Shown here piece after piece: positions 1-9,500 of a DNA stretch of 64,000 bases. The position numbers were made by a program, and so were the translations under genes. Origin of the DNA: Verrucomicrobiota bacterium (GTDB lineage: Bacteria > Verrucomicrobiota > Verrucomicrobiia > Verrucomicrobiales > Akkermansiaceae); NCBI GenBank assembly GCA_017301995.1, contig JAFLEH010000016.1, positions 85,988 to 149,987 on the forward strand, given 5' to 3'. The notes under the pieces are model-generated. The model did not search any database, was not told the origin of the DNA, and saw only the letters and a program-made list of their open reading frames with translations. Numbering within the stretch: position 1 is the stretch's first letter; each line of letters begins with the position of its first letter.

Positions 1-21
1 TGTCGTCAGGTCAACTTTCAA

Positions 22-57
22 GTCTTCTGTCTTCTGTCTCGCAGTCTTCTGTCTGAG
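22..57. repeat. Heptamer repeat array (GTCTTCT)
   Basis: Units GTCTTCT lie at 22-28, 29-35 and 44-50, with degenerate units between and after them. The array sits just past the stop codon of the leftmost gene. It is one of five short arrays in the window with a period of seven bases; the sequence of the unit differs at each locus. Confidence 0.7.
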
Positions 58-68
58 CCGCAGGCTCG

Positions 69-845
69 CTAGTCCATGGTGGCGCGCAATTCGGTCAACG
101 CCTGGTCGAACGCGTCGATCCGGATCAGTCCGAGGCGGGGGTATTCGATGTCGAGGATGAAATAAATGGAGAGCGCCATGACGGCGGCGAAGCCGACAAC
201 ATGCAGCGGACTCTGGCGATCCGACTTGGCCATGCCGAAACCGGCCAACAGCCCGCTGATCAACACGAGCACGCCAAGCATGCCAAAGACGGCGACCGGC
301 GGATGCTGGCGCGACGCGAGAAGACGGCTGTTGCCGAGATCGAACATTTCATTGGCCGGGGGCAGAACGGTCTGGGCGAGCGGCAGGCTGCGGTCGCGTT
401 TCGTCGCCGCCACCAGATGATCCCAGATCTCCTGTTGGATCGCGTTGAGCCTGGCAAGGCCTGCCGTGGCCGCTTGCCGATCGGAGGCATTCCGGGTGGT
501 TTCCATCACTGTGTCAAGATATCGACGGAAACCGTCACGGGCAATGGAGCGGTCATCGTCGGGCAGCAGGTCGAGTCGCAGCCACGCGGTGCCGATGGCA
601 TTGACATGCTGGGTGATCAGATCGCGCCGCTCATGGAAGCGGTTCGCGGCTCCGGTGAAGGTGAAGGCAACGAGAAGGCCCATCAGGCCGAAGACCGAGC
701 CATCAATGGCACTTAATCCGGCCTGCGCGTCATCTCCGGCCACGCGGGATCGCCGCCGGCCGATCATCCAGCCCAAGCGCAGGCAGCCCAGCAGGCCCGC
801 GAAAAGAATCGCGGCAAAAGCCGCGGAAATCAGGATCTTGTCCAT
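69..845 (-). CDS. Bestrophin-like (DUF4239-type) membrane protein
   Basis: This 258-residue protein has a membrane segment at its N-terminus, a second hydrophobic stretch that follows the SAIDGSVFGLMG segment, a soluble helical middle with an IGTAWLRLDLLP stretch, and two hydrophobic segments near the C-terminus. That layout and the middle motif are typical of the bestrophin-like DUF4239 family, whose function is not settled. An in-frame extension upstream exists, but the ATG at 845 places a hydrophobic helix at the very start and is preferred. The gene lies 63 bases downstream of the sulfatase on the same strand and may share its transcript. The family call is from recognition of pattern, not from a search. 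Confidence 0.6.
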   Translation of the reverse strand: MDKILISAAFAAILFAGLLGCLRLGWMIGRRRSRVAGDDAQAGLSAIDGSVFGLMGLLVAFTFTGAANRFHERRDLITQHVNAIGTAWLRLDLLPDDDRSIARDGFRRYLDTVMETTRNASDRQAATAGLARLNAIQQEIWDHLVAATKRDRSLPLAQTVLPPANEMFDLGNSRLLASRQHPPVAVFGMLGVLVLISGLLAGFGMAKSDRQSPLHVVGFAAVMALSIYFILDIEYPRLGLIRIDAFDQALTELRATMD

Positions 846-908
846 GGTCAGGTGCTGGGCATGGCGGGGCGGCCGATTCTCCGGAGCGCCCCGCCATGCC
901 AATTTAAC

Positions 909-2492
909 TTACTCGCCGGCGGTGGTCATGCCCTTGATCTGCTTTTCAAGCGAATCGAGGCTCCAGTCACCCGGCTTCTGGCTGGGCGGGAATTCCTTCA
1001 AGGTCATGAGGAACTTACTGGCCACTGCCTGCAGGGGAACGAGCACGAAGGCGCGGTCGATCATCCAGTCGTGGTAGGTGTTCGAGTTATGCTGTGACTT
1101 CTCGAAGGGATCGCGGCGCAGGTTGAACAGCAACGGCAGGCGCAGGTGGACGAACGGTTCGCGCCAGACATCGAGCTGCTCGGCGCGGTTTTCCAGATAG
1201 GTGGCTTTCCAATCACCGACGCGGATGGCGACGACTTCGGCGGCGTCGTTCAGATAGATAAACTCGTTGCGCGGGGATTCCTTCGCCTTGCCGCTGAGGT
1301 AGTCGAGTAGGTTGTAGCCGTCGATGTGGTTCTTGTAGCTGCGGCCATTCAGCTCCGTGCCTTTGAGCAGCTTCTCCTTGATGTCCGGCGCGCCGGCGGC
1401 GGCGGCAAAGGTGGGAAGCCAGTCTTCGTGGGAAACAATTCCGTTGAGCGTGGTGCCGGCGGGAAAATGGTTAGGCCATTTGACGAAACAGGGCACGCGG
1501 AAGGCTCCCTCCCAGTTCGAATTCTTCTCACCGCGGAACGGGGTGGTGCCGGCGTCCGGCCAGGTGTTGTAGTGCGGTCCGTTGTCGGTGGAATACTGCA
1601 CAATGGTATTGTCCGCGATGCCGAGGTCGTCAATGAGCTTGAGCAACTCGCCCACATGCATGTCATGCTCCACCATGCCGTCGCTGTATTCGTCCTGGCC
1701 GGAAAGGCCGATGTGTTCCTTTTTCACATGGGTTCGGAAGTGCATCCGCGTGCCGTTCCACCAGCAGAAGAAGGGTTTGCCCTCCTTGTTCATGCGGGTG
1801 ATGAAGTCCTTGGCGGCGGCCACGGACTCGTCATCGATGGTTTCCATGCGCTTCTTGGTGAGCGGGCCGAGGTTCTCGATTTTCTGGCCGCCTTTGCCAT
1901 CCGCCCAAGTGTGGAGCACGCCGCGCGGGCCAAAGGTTTCGAGGAAGGTCTTGCCATTCGCGAGCTTCATGTCCCGCGGATAATCGCGGTTTTCCGGCTC
2001 CTCCTCGGCATTGAGGTGATAGAGGCTGCCGAGGAACTCGTCGAAACCGTGCATGGTTGGCAAGTGCTCGTCGCGGTCGCCCTGGTGGTTCTTGCCGAAC
2101 TGGCCGGTGGCGTAGCCCTGGCTTTTCAGCACAGTCGCCATGGTCACGTCGGTTTTCTGCCAGCCTTCCTTGGCACCGGGCATGCCGACTTTCGTCATGC
2201 CGGAGCGGACCGGGGCGGAGCCGCTAATGAAGGCGGCGCGTCCGGCGGTGCAGGACTGCTGGGCGTAGTAATCCGTGAAGCCGACGCCTTCCTTGGCGAT
2301 GCGGTCAATGTTCGGCGTCTTATAGCCCATCATGCCGCGGTTGTTGTGGCTGATGTTCCAGGTGCCGATGTCGTCGCCCCAGATGACCAGGACGTTGGGT
2401 TTTTTGGCGCCTTCCTGAGCGAAGGCCGAGGCGGCCCCAAGGGCCAGGGTGGTGACGAGCAGTGCGCGCCAAGTTCGGTGTGTGGTTTTCAT
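909..2492 (-). CDS. Secreted sulfatase (arylsulfatase family)
   Basis: This 527-residue protein begins with a Sec signal peptide ending near AFA (residue 25). The sulfatase core follows: metal-binding Asp residues at 40-41 (VIWGDDIG) and the active-site motif SCTAGR, with Cys81 as the residue converted to formylglycine and Arg85 conserved. A second metal site is suggested by STDNGPHY. The motif has Ala where many sulfatases have Pro (CxAxR). It should hydrolyse sulfate esters outside the cytoplasm; the substrate cannot be read from sequence. No maturase gene is in the window. A GntR/LacI-like regulator lies directly upstream on the same strand, which suggests local control. Confidence 0.92.
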   Translation of the reverse strand: MKTTHRTWRALLVTTLALGAASAFAQEGAKKPNVLVIWGDDIGTWNISHNNRGMMGYKTPNIDRIAKEGVGFTDYYAQQSCTAGRAAFISGSAPVRSGMTKVGMPGAKEGWQKTDVTMATVLKSQGYATGQFGKNHQGDRDEHLPTMHGFDEFLGSLYHLNAEEEPENRDYPRDMKLANGKTFLETFGPRGVLHTWADGKGGQKIENLGPLTKKRMETIDDESVAAAKDFITRMNKEGKPFFCWWNGTRMHFRTHVKKEHIGLSGQDEYSDGMVEHDMHVGELLKLIDDLGIADNTIVQYSTDNGPHYNTWPDAGTTPFRGEKNSNWEGAFRVPCFVKWPNHFPAGTTLNGIVSHEDWLPTFAAAAGAPDIKEKLLKGTELNGRSYKNHIDGYNLLDYLSGKAKESPRNEFIYLNDAAEVVAIRVGDWKATYLENRAEQLDVWREPFVHLRLPLLFNLRRDPFEKSQHNSNTYHDWMIDRAFVLVPLQAVASKFLMTLKEFPPSQKPGDWSLDSLEKQIKGMTTAGE

Positions 2493-2601
2493 TGGTTGTT
2501 GGTTAGCGGTTGGTTTGCAGGGAAAGCGAAGGGGAATGAGAGCGCTGGATCAGGACAATTGGAGCTGGTCGAAAATCGCGCCATCGCTTGGTTGGGAATA
2601 C

Positions 2602-2637
2602 CTATCGGATAGCGACAGGTGAATTGTCAGTATAGCA
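2602..2637 (-). promoter_or_regulatory. Candidate sulfatase promoter and operator
   Basis: Within the 236-bp gap upstream of the sulfatase, the minus strand reads TGCTATACT at 2637-2629, an extended -10 element. About 17 bases downstream of it lies the 11-base palindrome CTATCGGATAG (2602-2612), placed where a repressor could block transcription. The adjacent GntR/LacI-like regulator is the obvious candidate, but this link is inference. Confidence 0.35.
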
Positions 2638-2728
2638 CCCAAAACGACACGGGCAAAAAAAAGATTGAAATAATTCTGTGTACAAAAAATCCTCAGAACA
2701 TGAGTTTCACTCCAACATGCAGCTCCAG

Positions 2729-3808
2729 TTAGCTGTTTCTTTCCCGAATGCTGCCACCATCCAGCCACTTGGGTTGCAGGATGAATGAACTTTGCTCGTT
2801 CTTCGGTGAGTCGATCCAGCTTGCGATCTTATCGGCAAGCCTCAGCGGATCCAGATCGAACGAAGCGGGGATCGGATGGAACCAGGTGAGTTCGGATTGC
2901 TCGCCGAGCACCACGAGCGAGAGATCGTCCGGCACCTTCAGCCCGAGTTCCATCAGAACGCCGAGACATGTCTGATAGACCCTCACATTGGCCAACACCA
3001 GCGCGTCAGGCCTCCTCGATCCAAAACGCCAATGCAGACCCTCCCGCCAGGCTTCAGGAACATTGCTGTGCCACTGGGGAAAATGGAGTTTGGGTTGAAA
3101 CCCGACACCGTGCCGGGCGAACGCGTCAATCATCGCCCGCTCCATTTCCCCGACATAGGAGGGGCTGCGCACTCCAAGCGGAAAGCAGATGTCGCGATGG
3201 CCGGTAGCCAACAATCGATCCAGCGCCATCGTCGCCATGGCGTCGGAGTCATAACCGACCGCGGGGATGGGAAAGCCCGAGGTATCGCCACCCAAAGCCA
3301 GAACGGGAACTCCGCACCCGCTTGCCCAATCCAAGGTATTCCGGGTTCCGGCGACCACAATGAGCGCGTCCGCTCCGGATGAGTCCAGCAATCGCTGCCA
3401 GCGCTTGACATTGGAGCGGCTCTGGTCGGCTTTGATGACCTGGTGGTCGATTATCCAATTCTTGGCGGCGGGTCGGTTGGCCAAGCTCGCGGCAATGACG
3501 GTGGAGATCATCATCCGGCTCCCGAGTTTGCTGGACTCCAACATCAGAATCTTCCGCGCGGCAGCCTTCCCGGATCCGGTTCCAACATCATTCGCGACCC
3601 GGATTCGCCGCCGAGGACCGGCTTGAACCAGCATTCCCTTGGCCACCAGCGCGTTCAATGCGGGTTGGATGGACGTCCGGCTCACCCCAAGCATGGATTC
3701 CAAATCCCGAATCCCAGGCAACTGCGGCCCGAGTTCGCCCGCCTTGATCGCCGCCTCCAGGGCCGATTCGACCCGCTTTGACATTGGGATTTTCGATAGA
3801 CGTTCCAT
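2729..3808 (-). CDS. GntR-HTH / LacI-type sensor transcriptional regulator
   Basis: A 359-residue regulator. The first 70 residues form a GntR-type winged helix (PGIRDLESMLGVSRTSIQ), and the rest resembles a periplasmic-binding-protein fold as in LacI/XylR regulators (SSGADALIVVAGT, PAVGYDSDAMA, ATGHRDICFPLG, LVVLGEQ). Such fusions sense sugars or derivatives and usually repress nearby catabolic genes. The longest reading frame opens with a TTG at 3838; the ATG at 3808 is preferred because it leaves a normal-length linker before the helix-turn-helix. The sulfatase lies downstream on the same strand and is the likely target. Confidence 0.82.
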   Translation of the reverse strand: MERLSKIPMSKRVESALEAAIKAGELGPQLPGIRDLESMLGVSRTSIQPALNALVAKGMLVQAGPRRRIRVANDVGTGSGKAAARKILMLESSKLGSRMMISTVIAASLANRPAAKNWIIDHQVIKADQSRSNVKRWQRLLDSSGADALIVVAGTRNTLDWASGCGVPVLALGGDTSGFPIPAVGYDSDAMATMALDRLLATGHRDICFPLGVRSPSYVGEMERAMIDAFARHGVGFQPKLHFPQWHSNVPEAWREGLHWRFGSRRPDALVLANVRVYQTCLGVLMELGLKVPDDLSLVVLGEQSELTWFHPIPASFDLDPLRLADKIASWIDSPKNEQSSFILQPKWLDGGSIRERNS

Positions 3809-4015
3809 TCGCTCGATCGTATCAATTTCGGTTAGCAATCGGATTTGTTTCCAAGTCCGGGACCGGCGTCCGGCACAGGAGCGGCGGCTTGGAAAACGTA
3901 ATCGGGGGTTCCTCTGATTTCCATGCCCATTTCGGAAGCGCGGATTTTACATTTTCTGACCATCGCCGGGCCTTGGCACCCGGAATGGTTCTGATCCGAG
4001 GATGGGCGCTGCCGA

Positions 4016-4246
4016 GGGAGTCCCTGTCGTTGCATCCGGCGTCCCGTGGGCCGCGCCGGGAGTCCGCGGATGCGCGGCGGGAGTGCCGCAGGGTTGCGGC
4101 GCGAGACCCGCGACGCGTTGGAGGAGTCCGGATATGGGTTTGGGGCGTCCGGGAGAGGGTTTCAGGCGTCCGGATATTTGTCCGGGGAGTCCGGGAAGTT
4201 ATCCGGGGAGTCCGGATACTTGGTGGCGGACGCCTGATTCGTATGG
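4016..4246. repeat. 21-bp degenerate tandem repeat array, 11 units
   Basis: Eleven consecutive 21-base units run from 4016 to 4246, each opening with a version of GGGAGTCCGG. Clear units start at 4016, 4058, 4121, 4142, 4163, 4184 and 4205. In both strands the period keeps reading frame, so spurious frames give heptad-like peptides (GVR or RTP every seven residues). No gene with a plausible start or partner covers it. It lies between the 5' end of the regulator at 2729-3808 and the terminator of the next gene, filling most of a 557-bp gap. Confidence 0.8.
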
Positions 4247-4278
4247 ATTCCGGATTGCGGTGGGATGGATATGGGCAT

Positions 4279-4314
4279 AAAAAAGAGCCCGCCCACCTTT
4301 GCGGGTGGGCGGGC
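4279..4314 (-). terminator. Rho-independent terminator
   Basis: A perfect 11-bp stem (4287-4297 with 4304-4314, six-base loop) is followed on the minus strand by six T residues (4284-4279). It lies 51 bases beyond the stop of the gene at 4366-4752 and should end its transcript. Confidence 0.9.
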
Positions 4315-4365
4315 CTGTTTACACAGCCGGTGCTGTCTGATGTGTTGTCCTGCAAGATCGACGCA

Positions 4366-4752
4366 TCAGGCAGCGCCATTGGCTGCGGGGGCACCGGCGG
4401 CTGCCCCGGACTTGCGGGTAAGCCCGCTCTGCCGCTGGCTCAGGGGCACGAAGCCCATGGCGCGGTAAAGCTGGCTGTCCTCGCCATAGGCCGGATTCCC
4501 CCGAACCCCGTGGGCCACGAGCCGCAGGATCTCCCGTGCGGCCACGTCCGCCTCTTCGCGGGCTTTCAACTCCGCCGCATACTGGGCATCCAGCGCCTGC
4601 AGCTTTTGGATGCGCTCCGCCAGCGAAGCGGTTTGGGTTTCAAACTCCGCGAGATTCATGCCCGCGAAGCTTGCCTGTGGGGCGATCTCCCGCCATGCGG
4701 CAAGGAAGATCCCGATACGTTCCGCCGTCGGCGGATAGGTGCGTTTAGCCAT
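4366..4752 (-). CDS. Hypothetical protein, helical, 128 aa
   Basis: The product is a soluble, mostly helical protein that I do not recognise. The middle (about residues 30-80) is rich in Ala, Glu, Leu and Lys and could form a coiled coil (ASLAERIQKLQALDAQ). The C-terminus is a low-complexity Ala/Gly tail. No signal peptide or membrane segment is seen. A strong terminator follows, so it is the last gene of a unit; the nearest upstream gene on this strand starts beyond a 225-bp gap, so it may be monocistronic. Confidence 0.7.
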   Translation of the reverse strand: MAKRTYPPTAERIGIFLAAWREIAPQASFAGMNLAEFETQTASLAERIQKLQALDAQYAAELKAREEADVAAREILRLVAHGVRGNPAYGEDSQLYRAMGFVPLSQRQSGLTRKSGAAAGAPAANGAA

Positions 4753-4977
4753 ATTCGTGTTCTATTCTGTTTTGGTTGCGACCGTGAGATCCCGTCGCCC
4801 GGAGTTGATGGTGGCCGACCATTGCGGGCTTCCGAAGCCATCGCGGTTTGAAAGCCGACGATGGAAGCGAACGCGGGGATCTGATACCGCGTTTACCCAA
4901 CCGACGGGTACAGGAAAGGAACCCGCAGGAAAATCCCGCAACAGAAAATCCAACGTGGATTTCTCTGTTGCCTTCCG

Positions 4978-5991
4978 CTACCAGGTGCCGCGCCAGATTT
5001 CACGTTCGGGGGCGATGTTCTTCATCTCCTTTGCGAAATCCTCGAACGCCTGTCGGTGGATCGCCCGGATGGATGCCTTGCCCGAACGTGAACTTCTCTC
5101 GGCACGCAGAGTCCAACTTCCCTTTTTCTCAACCAAGTCGGGCGATGCGAGAAAATCGGGAACTTGCTCCAGAAGCATTTCCTCGCCGAGCTTGGCCCAC
5201 AAGCGCGAATTGGCTTTGGTGAAGCGTGGCAACTCCAAGGTTCTTCGCGCCCAAGCCGGACAACCTTCGGTCGTGCGGTATTTGCTTGGTTCTTCAATCG
5301 CGCGTTTGAAGTCGAAACGTGTCTGGAAGAGTGTTTGATAGATCGCCGTGGCCCAGCACCGGATCACGTTCTGATCCGCGGTGCGCGCCGCGAGCAGATA
5401 GCCTTTGATGTCCCTCCCGAGTCCCAGCCTGTCGATCATCTCGGCCGCATGCCGCTGCCAGTCCTTCTCCGTTAGGTCGGCCACCACGGGCCATGCGGGT
5501 TTGGTGGCAGCGATCAACTTGCAAAGCTCGGGCTCTCGTTCCAACAACAAGCCGAGGAGTACAGTGGCATCATAAGCGATCGTATAAAGATCGCGTGCCG
5601 CCTGCTCCTGGGTCGGTTGGATATACTTTTCCCTGTGGACGATGTCCCCAGCTTGATTGTTGCATGAGAACCATTGGGTTTTGGAGTTGCCTAGGGCGGC
5701 ACGATAAGTCGAGAAGATCTCGTGGGAGGCGTTGGGAGCATGCTTGGCAGAATTAATGCACTTGCCAAGACTGCGCATTCTGCGCCTGCCATACCATTCG
5801 TCTTCAAGACTGAATTCGCGGAATGCCGGCCGCGGATTGATGGGACCATCGTCGAGTAGAGGAGACTTTTTGGCACCGGATTTAGCCCTCGCCTTTTTCA
5901 CGGAAGGTTTTGTGGCGGGACCGCTTTCGATGGTCACCTTATTCGCCAATTTCTTTTTGACAGATTTTCCGGATGTCTTGTTGGCGCTCAT
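4978..5991 (-). CDS. Hypothetical protein with basic N-terminal tail, 337 aa
   Basis: I do not recognise this protein. The first 45 residues are rich in Lys, Ala and Ser, like the disordered tails of nucleic-acid-binding proteins. The remainder looks globular and soluble, with several Trp residues and a helical middle (LYTIAYDATVLLGLLLE). No catalytic motif stands out. It sits next to a small unknown gene and an MmeI-like restriction enzyme on the same strand, but nothing ties it to defence. Confidence 0.65.
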   Translation of the reverse strand: MSANKTSGKSVKKKLANKVTIESGPATKPSVKKARAKSGAKKSPLLDDGPINPRPAFREFSLEDEWYGRRRMRSLGKCINSAKHAPNASHEIFSTYRAALGNSKTQWFSCNNQAGDIVHREKYIQPTQEQAARDLYTIAYDATVLLGLLLEREPELCKLIAATKPAWPVVADLTEKDWQRHAAEMIDRLGLGRDIKGYLLAARTADQNVIRCWATAIYQTLFQTRFDFKRAIEEPSKYRTTEGCPAWARRTLELPRFTKANSRLWAKLGEEMLLEQVPDFLASPDLVEKKGSWTLRAERSSRSGKASIRAIHRQAFEDFAKEMKNIAPEREIWRGTW

Positions 5992-6176
5992 ATTCGCGGC
6001 TTTGAAGTCGGTATTCTTGGCGGGCGGCCATTTACATGAAGTCGATCTCCGCCCGGCTTAAGCTCCGCGTGATTCGCGGTATGCCGGGAGGGAATGATAC
6101 GGTTTCTCGCCGTAGCTTTTCGGCATATTTGATGGGCAAGGCGGAAATTATCCAGCATGGGAGACGGGCTGACGGG

Positions 6177-6500
6177 TCAAGCGGGGGTGAGGTGAAAATA
6201 GACTACCTGTCGCAAGGATTCATGGCAGAGAATGATCTCTCCGGGCGACTCGGCCTTACGCATCAATAGATCTTCCGGCCCAACATTGCTGTCAAAACGC
6301 AACCGGAGCTTGCCATCAATTTCCCAAAGAGTGGCCGTGAAATCATCCTCGTCGCCGTGGGTGCAACGAAGCCAAAAGCCAATCCTGTCGGCTGATTGCT
6401 CGATTGAGCCCTCCAGATCGCGATAGAAATATACTTCATCGGTTTCAGGGTAGATCCATGTAACGCGAATGATGGCGATGCGTAATGGCAGTGTTTTCAT
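6177..6500 (-). CDS. Hypothetical protein, 107 aa
   Basis: A small acidic, beta-rich protein that I do not recognise. It has no signal peptide and no membrane segment. Alternating hydrophobic stretches (RIAIIRVTWIYP, KLRLRFDSNV, QVVYFHLTPA) suggest a small sheet domain. It starts 15 bases after the stop of the MmeI-like gene (6516), on the same strand, so the two are likely co-transcribed. Whether it modulates that enzyme is unknown. Confidence 0.6.
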   Translation of the reverse strand: MKTLPLRIAIIRVTWIYPETDEVYFYRDLEGSIEQSADRIGFWLRCTHGDEDDFTATLWEIDGKLRLRFDSNVGPEDLLMRKAESPGEIILCHESLRQVVYFHLTPA

Positions 6501-6515
6501 GGTTTGGAATATCGT

Positions 6516-9500
6516 TCACATCTTCCCCAGCGCCCGGAGGGTTTCCAGGATTTCGTGGATCTGTTGGATGCGGGCTTTGGTGCGTTTGCCGAAGCGGCCG
6601 GCGAGGGCGGCGGGGTCCGGCCCGTTGGCGGGGAGGAGCGCCCGGATGGCGGAGACTTGCTCTGACAGACCTTGCGGCCATGATAGGGTTTCGAGTTTCA
6701 AGTTTTCAGTTTCAAGTGAAGAGTCGGCCTCGGTGCCGGGGAGGTCCTGTGAAGTCGGCGCGGCAAGGCCGCCGTGCCCCGGGTTCTGGTATTCCGGGCG
6801 GAGCCAGCGGACGAGGCCGCGCTTTTCCTCGGCGGCGCGCTCGTGATTGAGCGCCACGAGACGACCCAGCAGCTCTTCCCGCGCTTGCTCTTGTCTTGTG
6901 TCTTGCGTCTCGACGGCCAGGTCGCCCCACCCATACGCTTCCAGCACGGCTTGGTCGAGATCATCGTGGATCTGCTTGAGGATGGTGACGAGGCCTTGGT
7001 CGTGGATCTTCTTTTCCTTGTCGTTGAGCGCCTCCCCGGCGCGGAGTTTTTCGAGGACGTTGTAGATGCCGGTGAGCGTGAGTTCGGGATGCGCCGCCTG
7101 CCGCGCCTTGCGGTGCGCGTCCAACCGCTCGCCCAAGTCCCGGATGCGCTGCTTGAGCGGGCCTTCTTCGAGCGCGGGGAAGGGGAAGGGCTTGAAAGTG
7201 GTGGTATTAGTCCAGGTTGGATCGTTCCCAAATCCAAGTCGCCCCCCGGCACGGAGTGCCCAAAGTTGATGGGGGGCTGCCGAAAGGCAACCAAGGAGCC
7301 ATGCATCGGCAGAAGCAATGGCGTAAAGCTTGTGATCAGGAATCGTAGCAGCAGGAATGAAGACAAATGGCTTGTGCTTCGATGTCTCCACAGTGGCGAT
7401 GTATCGATCAAGGCCAATAAGTGCTTTGCGCAGCTTTCCAACCGGCTCTCCAAACAACCACCATCGGTCCTTGCGGCTCTTCCGCTTGTTGTGGTCTCGC
7501 TCGGGTTTCACGTGGACCAGCAAGTGTTGATAAACAGGCGGATAGTGTTCGGCGAGTTGGTCTGCGGTGAGTCCGAAACAGTCGAGAACCCAGCCGCAAT
7601 CGCCGTTCTGCAAGAGTTCCCTCCCTTTCTGATAGGGGCGGACGCAGGGCGGAAGTGAGGCGATGGTGTAGGCCATAGCTTCAATCTCATCGTTTCCAAT
7701 GCGGAAACCTTCGCCGACAAGATTCATGCCTTGGAAGCAAACGTCGTCATTGGACCGAAGTTGGATGGCTTCCGTGGTAGAAGCACCAATTTTCAGATCA
7801 GGGCCAATCGTGCCGGTTTCTGAAGTAAGAGTAACGATGTGCTCACCGTCCGGCTCCTCCACTTCATTGACAACTTTCTGCAGATGGCCCGTGCCCAATC
7901 CAGACGATGCGACTGTCATTGAGATCCTGACCGCAGCACCGTCAGCAGAATCGACCCACGGATGATCCGGAATCGCATACGTGATGTGACACCCCTTCTT
8001 CGCTCCCATGGCGGATTCAAGAACCACGCGGTTCGACGACTGGTGAATCGAGTTCGTTGTGATCAAACCAAAGATTGCCGTCTTTTTAGCACTTACCATT
8101 TCAGCGGCATTGTGCCACCAGAACATGACGAAGTCCCATGAGTTTGGTTTAGCCGATCTCCATGCGTTTCTCAGGGCGTCAACATAACCGCTGCCAAGTG
8201 CATCGCGCATCCGCTTGTTTCCAATAAACGGCGGGTTTCCAACAATGTAATCCGCCTGCGGCCATTCGGCGCGGCGGGGGTTCACGTAATCGAAGAGCAC
8301 GGTGCGCGCGCTTTCATCCGGGACTTCCCTGCCGGTGACGGGGTGCTGTTTCGTGCTGCGGCCGTCCCAGATGGTGAGGATTTCGCCGGTGCCCGGATCG
8401 CGGCGGGGGATTTTCCCGTCGTAGGCGAGCACGGCGTCGCGGCATTCGATGGTGTTGTCCTTGGGGAGGAGCGGGCGGTCGTTGGTATCCGCCTTGCCGG
8501 TGGTGCGCTGGTGCCATTGGAAGTAGCCGATCCAGAGGACGAGCTGGGCGATGGCGGCGGCGCGGGGATTGAGTTCGATGCCGAGGAAGTTGGTGGGCCG
8601 GATGATGGCCTTGTCCATTTCCAGCCTGCGGTCGCCGCCGAGGTTTTCGAAGAGGTCGAGCACTTCGGCTTCGAGGCGTTTGAGGAGTTCGAGGGCAACG
8701 TAGAGAAAATTTCCGGAGCCGCAGGCGGGATCGAGCACGCGGACTGCGGCGAGTTTGTTGTGGAAGGCTTCCACGGCGGCGCGGGCCTCCTTGGCTTTGC
8801 CCTTGTCGTCGAGCTGGGCGGCGGCGATCTTCACGGCGTCCCACTCGGCGCGCAGCGGATCGATGAGGGTGGGCCGGACGAGGCGCTCCACATAACTTCG
8901 CGGCGTGTAGTGGGCGCCGAGCTTGTGGCGCTCCCTGGAATCCAGCGCGCGTTCGAGCAAGGTGCCGAAGATGGCGGGTTCCACGGCGGACCAGTCCTGA
9001 TTTGCGGCGTGGATGAGGTAGGCGATCTGGTCCGGCCGCAGCGGCAGCGCGGTGGCGTCCTTGAAAAGCCCGCCATTGAAATGCGGGATCTTGGATTGGA
9101 GGACGAGCGACATGGCCGGGCCTTCCGACATTTCCCGCCAGAGGGCGCGGAGCAGGGTGACGAGGCCGGAGGAGTCGGTCCTGAATTTGTCCAACAGGTT
9201 TTTGAAGGAGTTTTTCGGCAACAGTTCCACATCCTCGGCGAACATGGTGAAGAGGCAGCGCTGGAGGAATCCGGCGGTCACCTGCGGGTCGTGGCCGTCC
9301 TTTTCGAGGGACTTCGCGAGATCGGCCAGCGTCCTGGCCACCTTGCGGGTGACCTTGGCGGCGTGTTTCGAGGGATCGAGCGAATGGGGATCGGTCCAGA
9401 TTCTCCGGAACAGTTCGCGGATTTCCGGGTCGTGCAGATCCTTGAGGTGGATACGGCGTTTCCGCGGCGTGGGGAAAGCCTCGTATTGGCCGCCGGTGCC

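Noticed and set aside
1326..2612. 428-codon frame antisense to the sulfatase
   Set aside because: Shadow of the sulfatase codon pattern; composition and lack of motifs argue against a gene.
3778..4851. 357-codon plus-strand frame covering the 21-bp array, giving GVR heptads
   Set aside because: The heptads are forced by the 21-base period; the flanks are antisense to other genes and no start or domain is credible.
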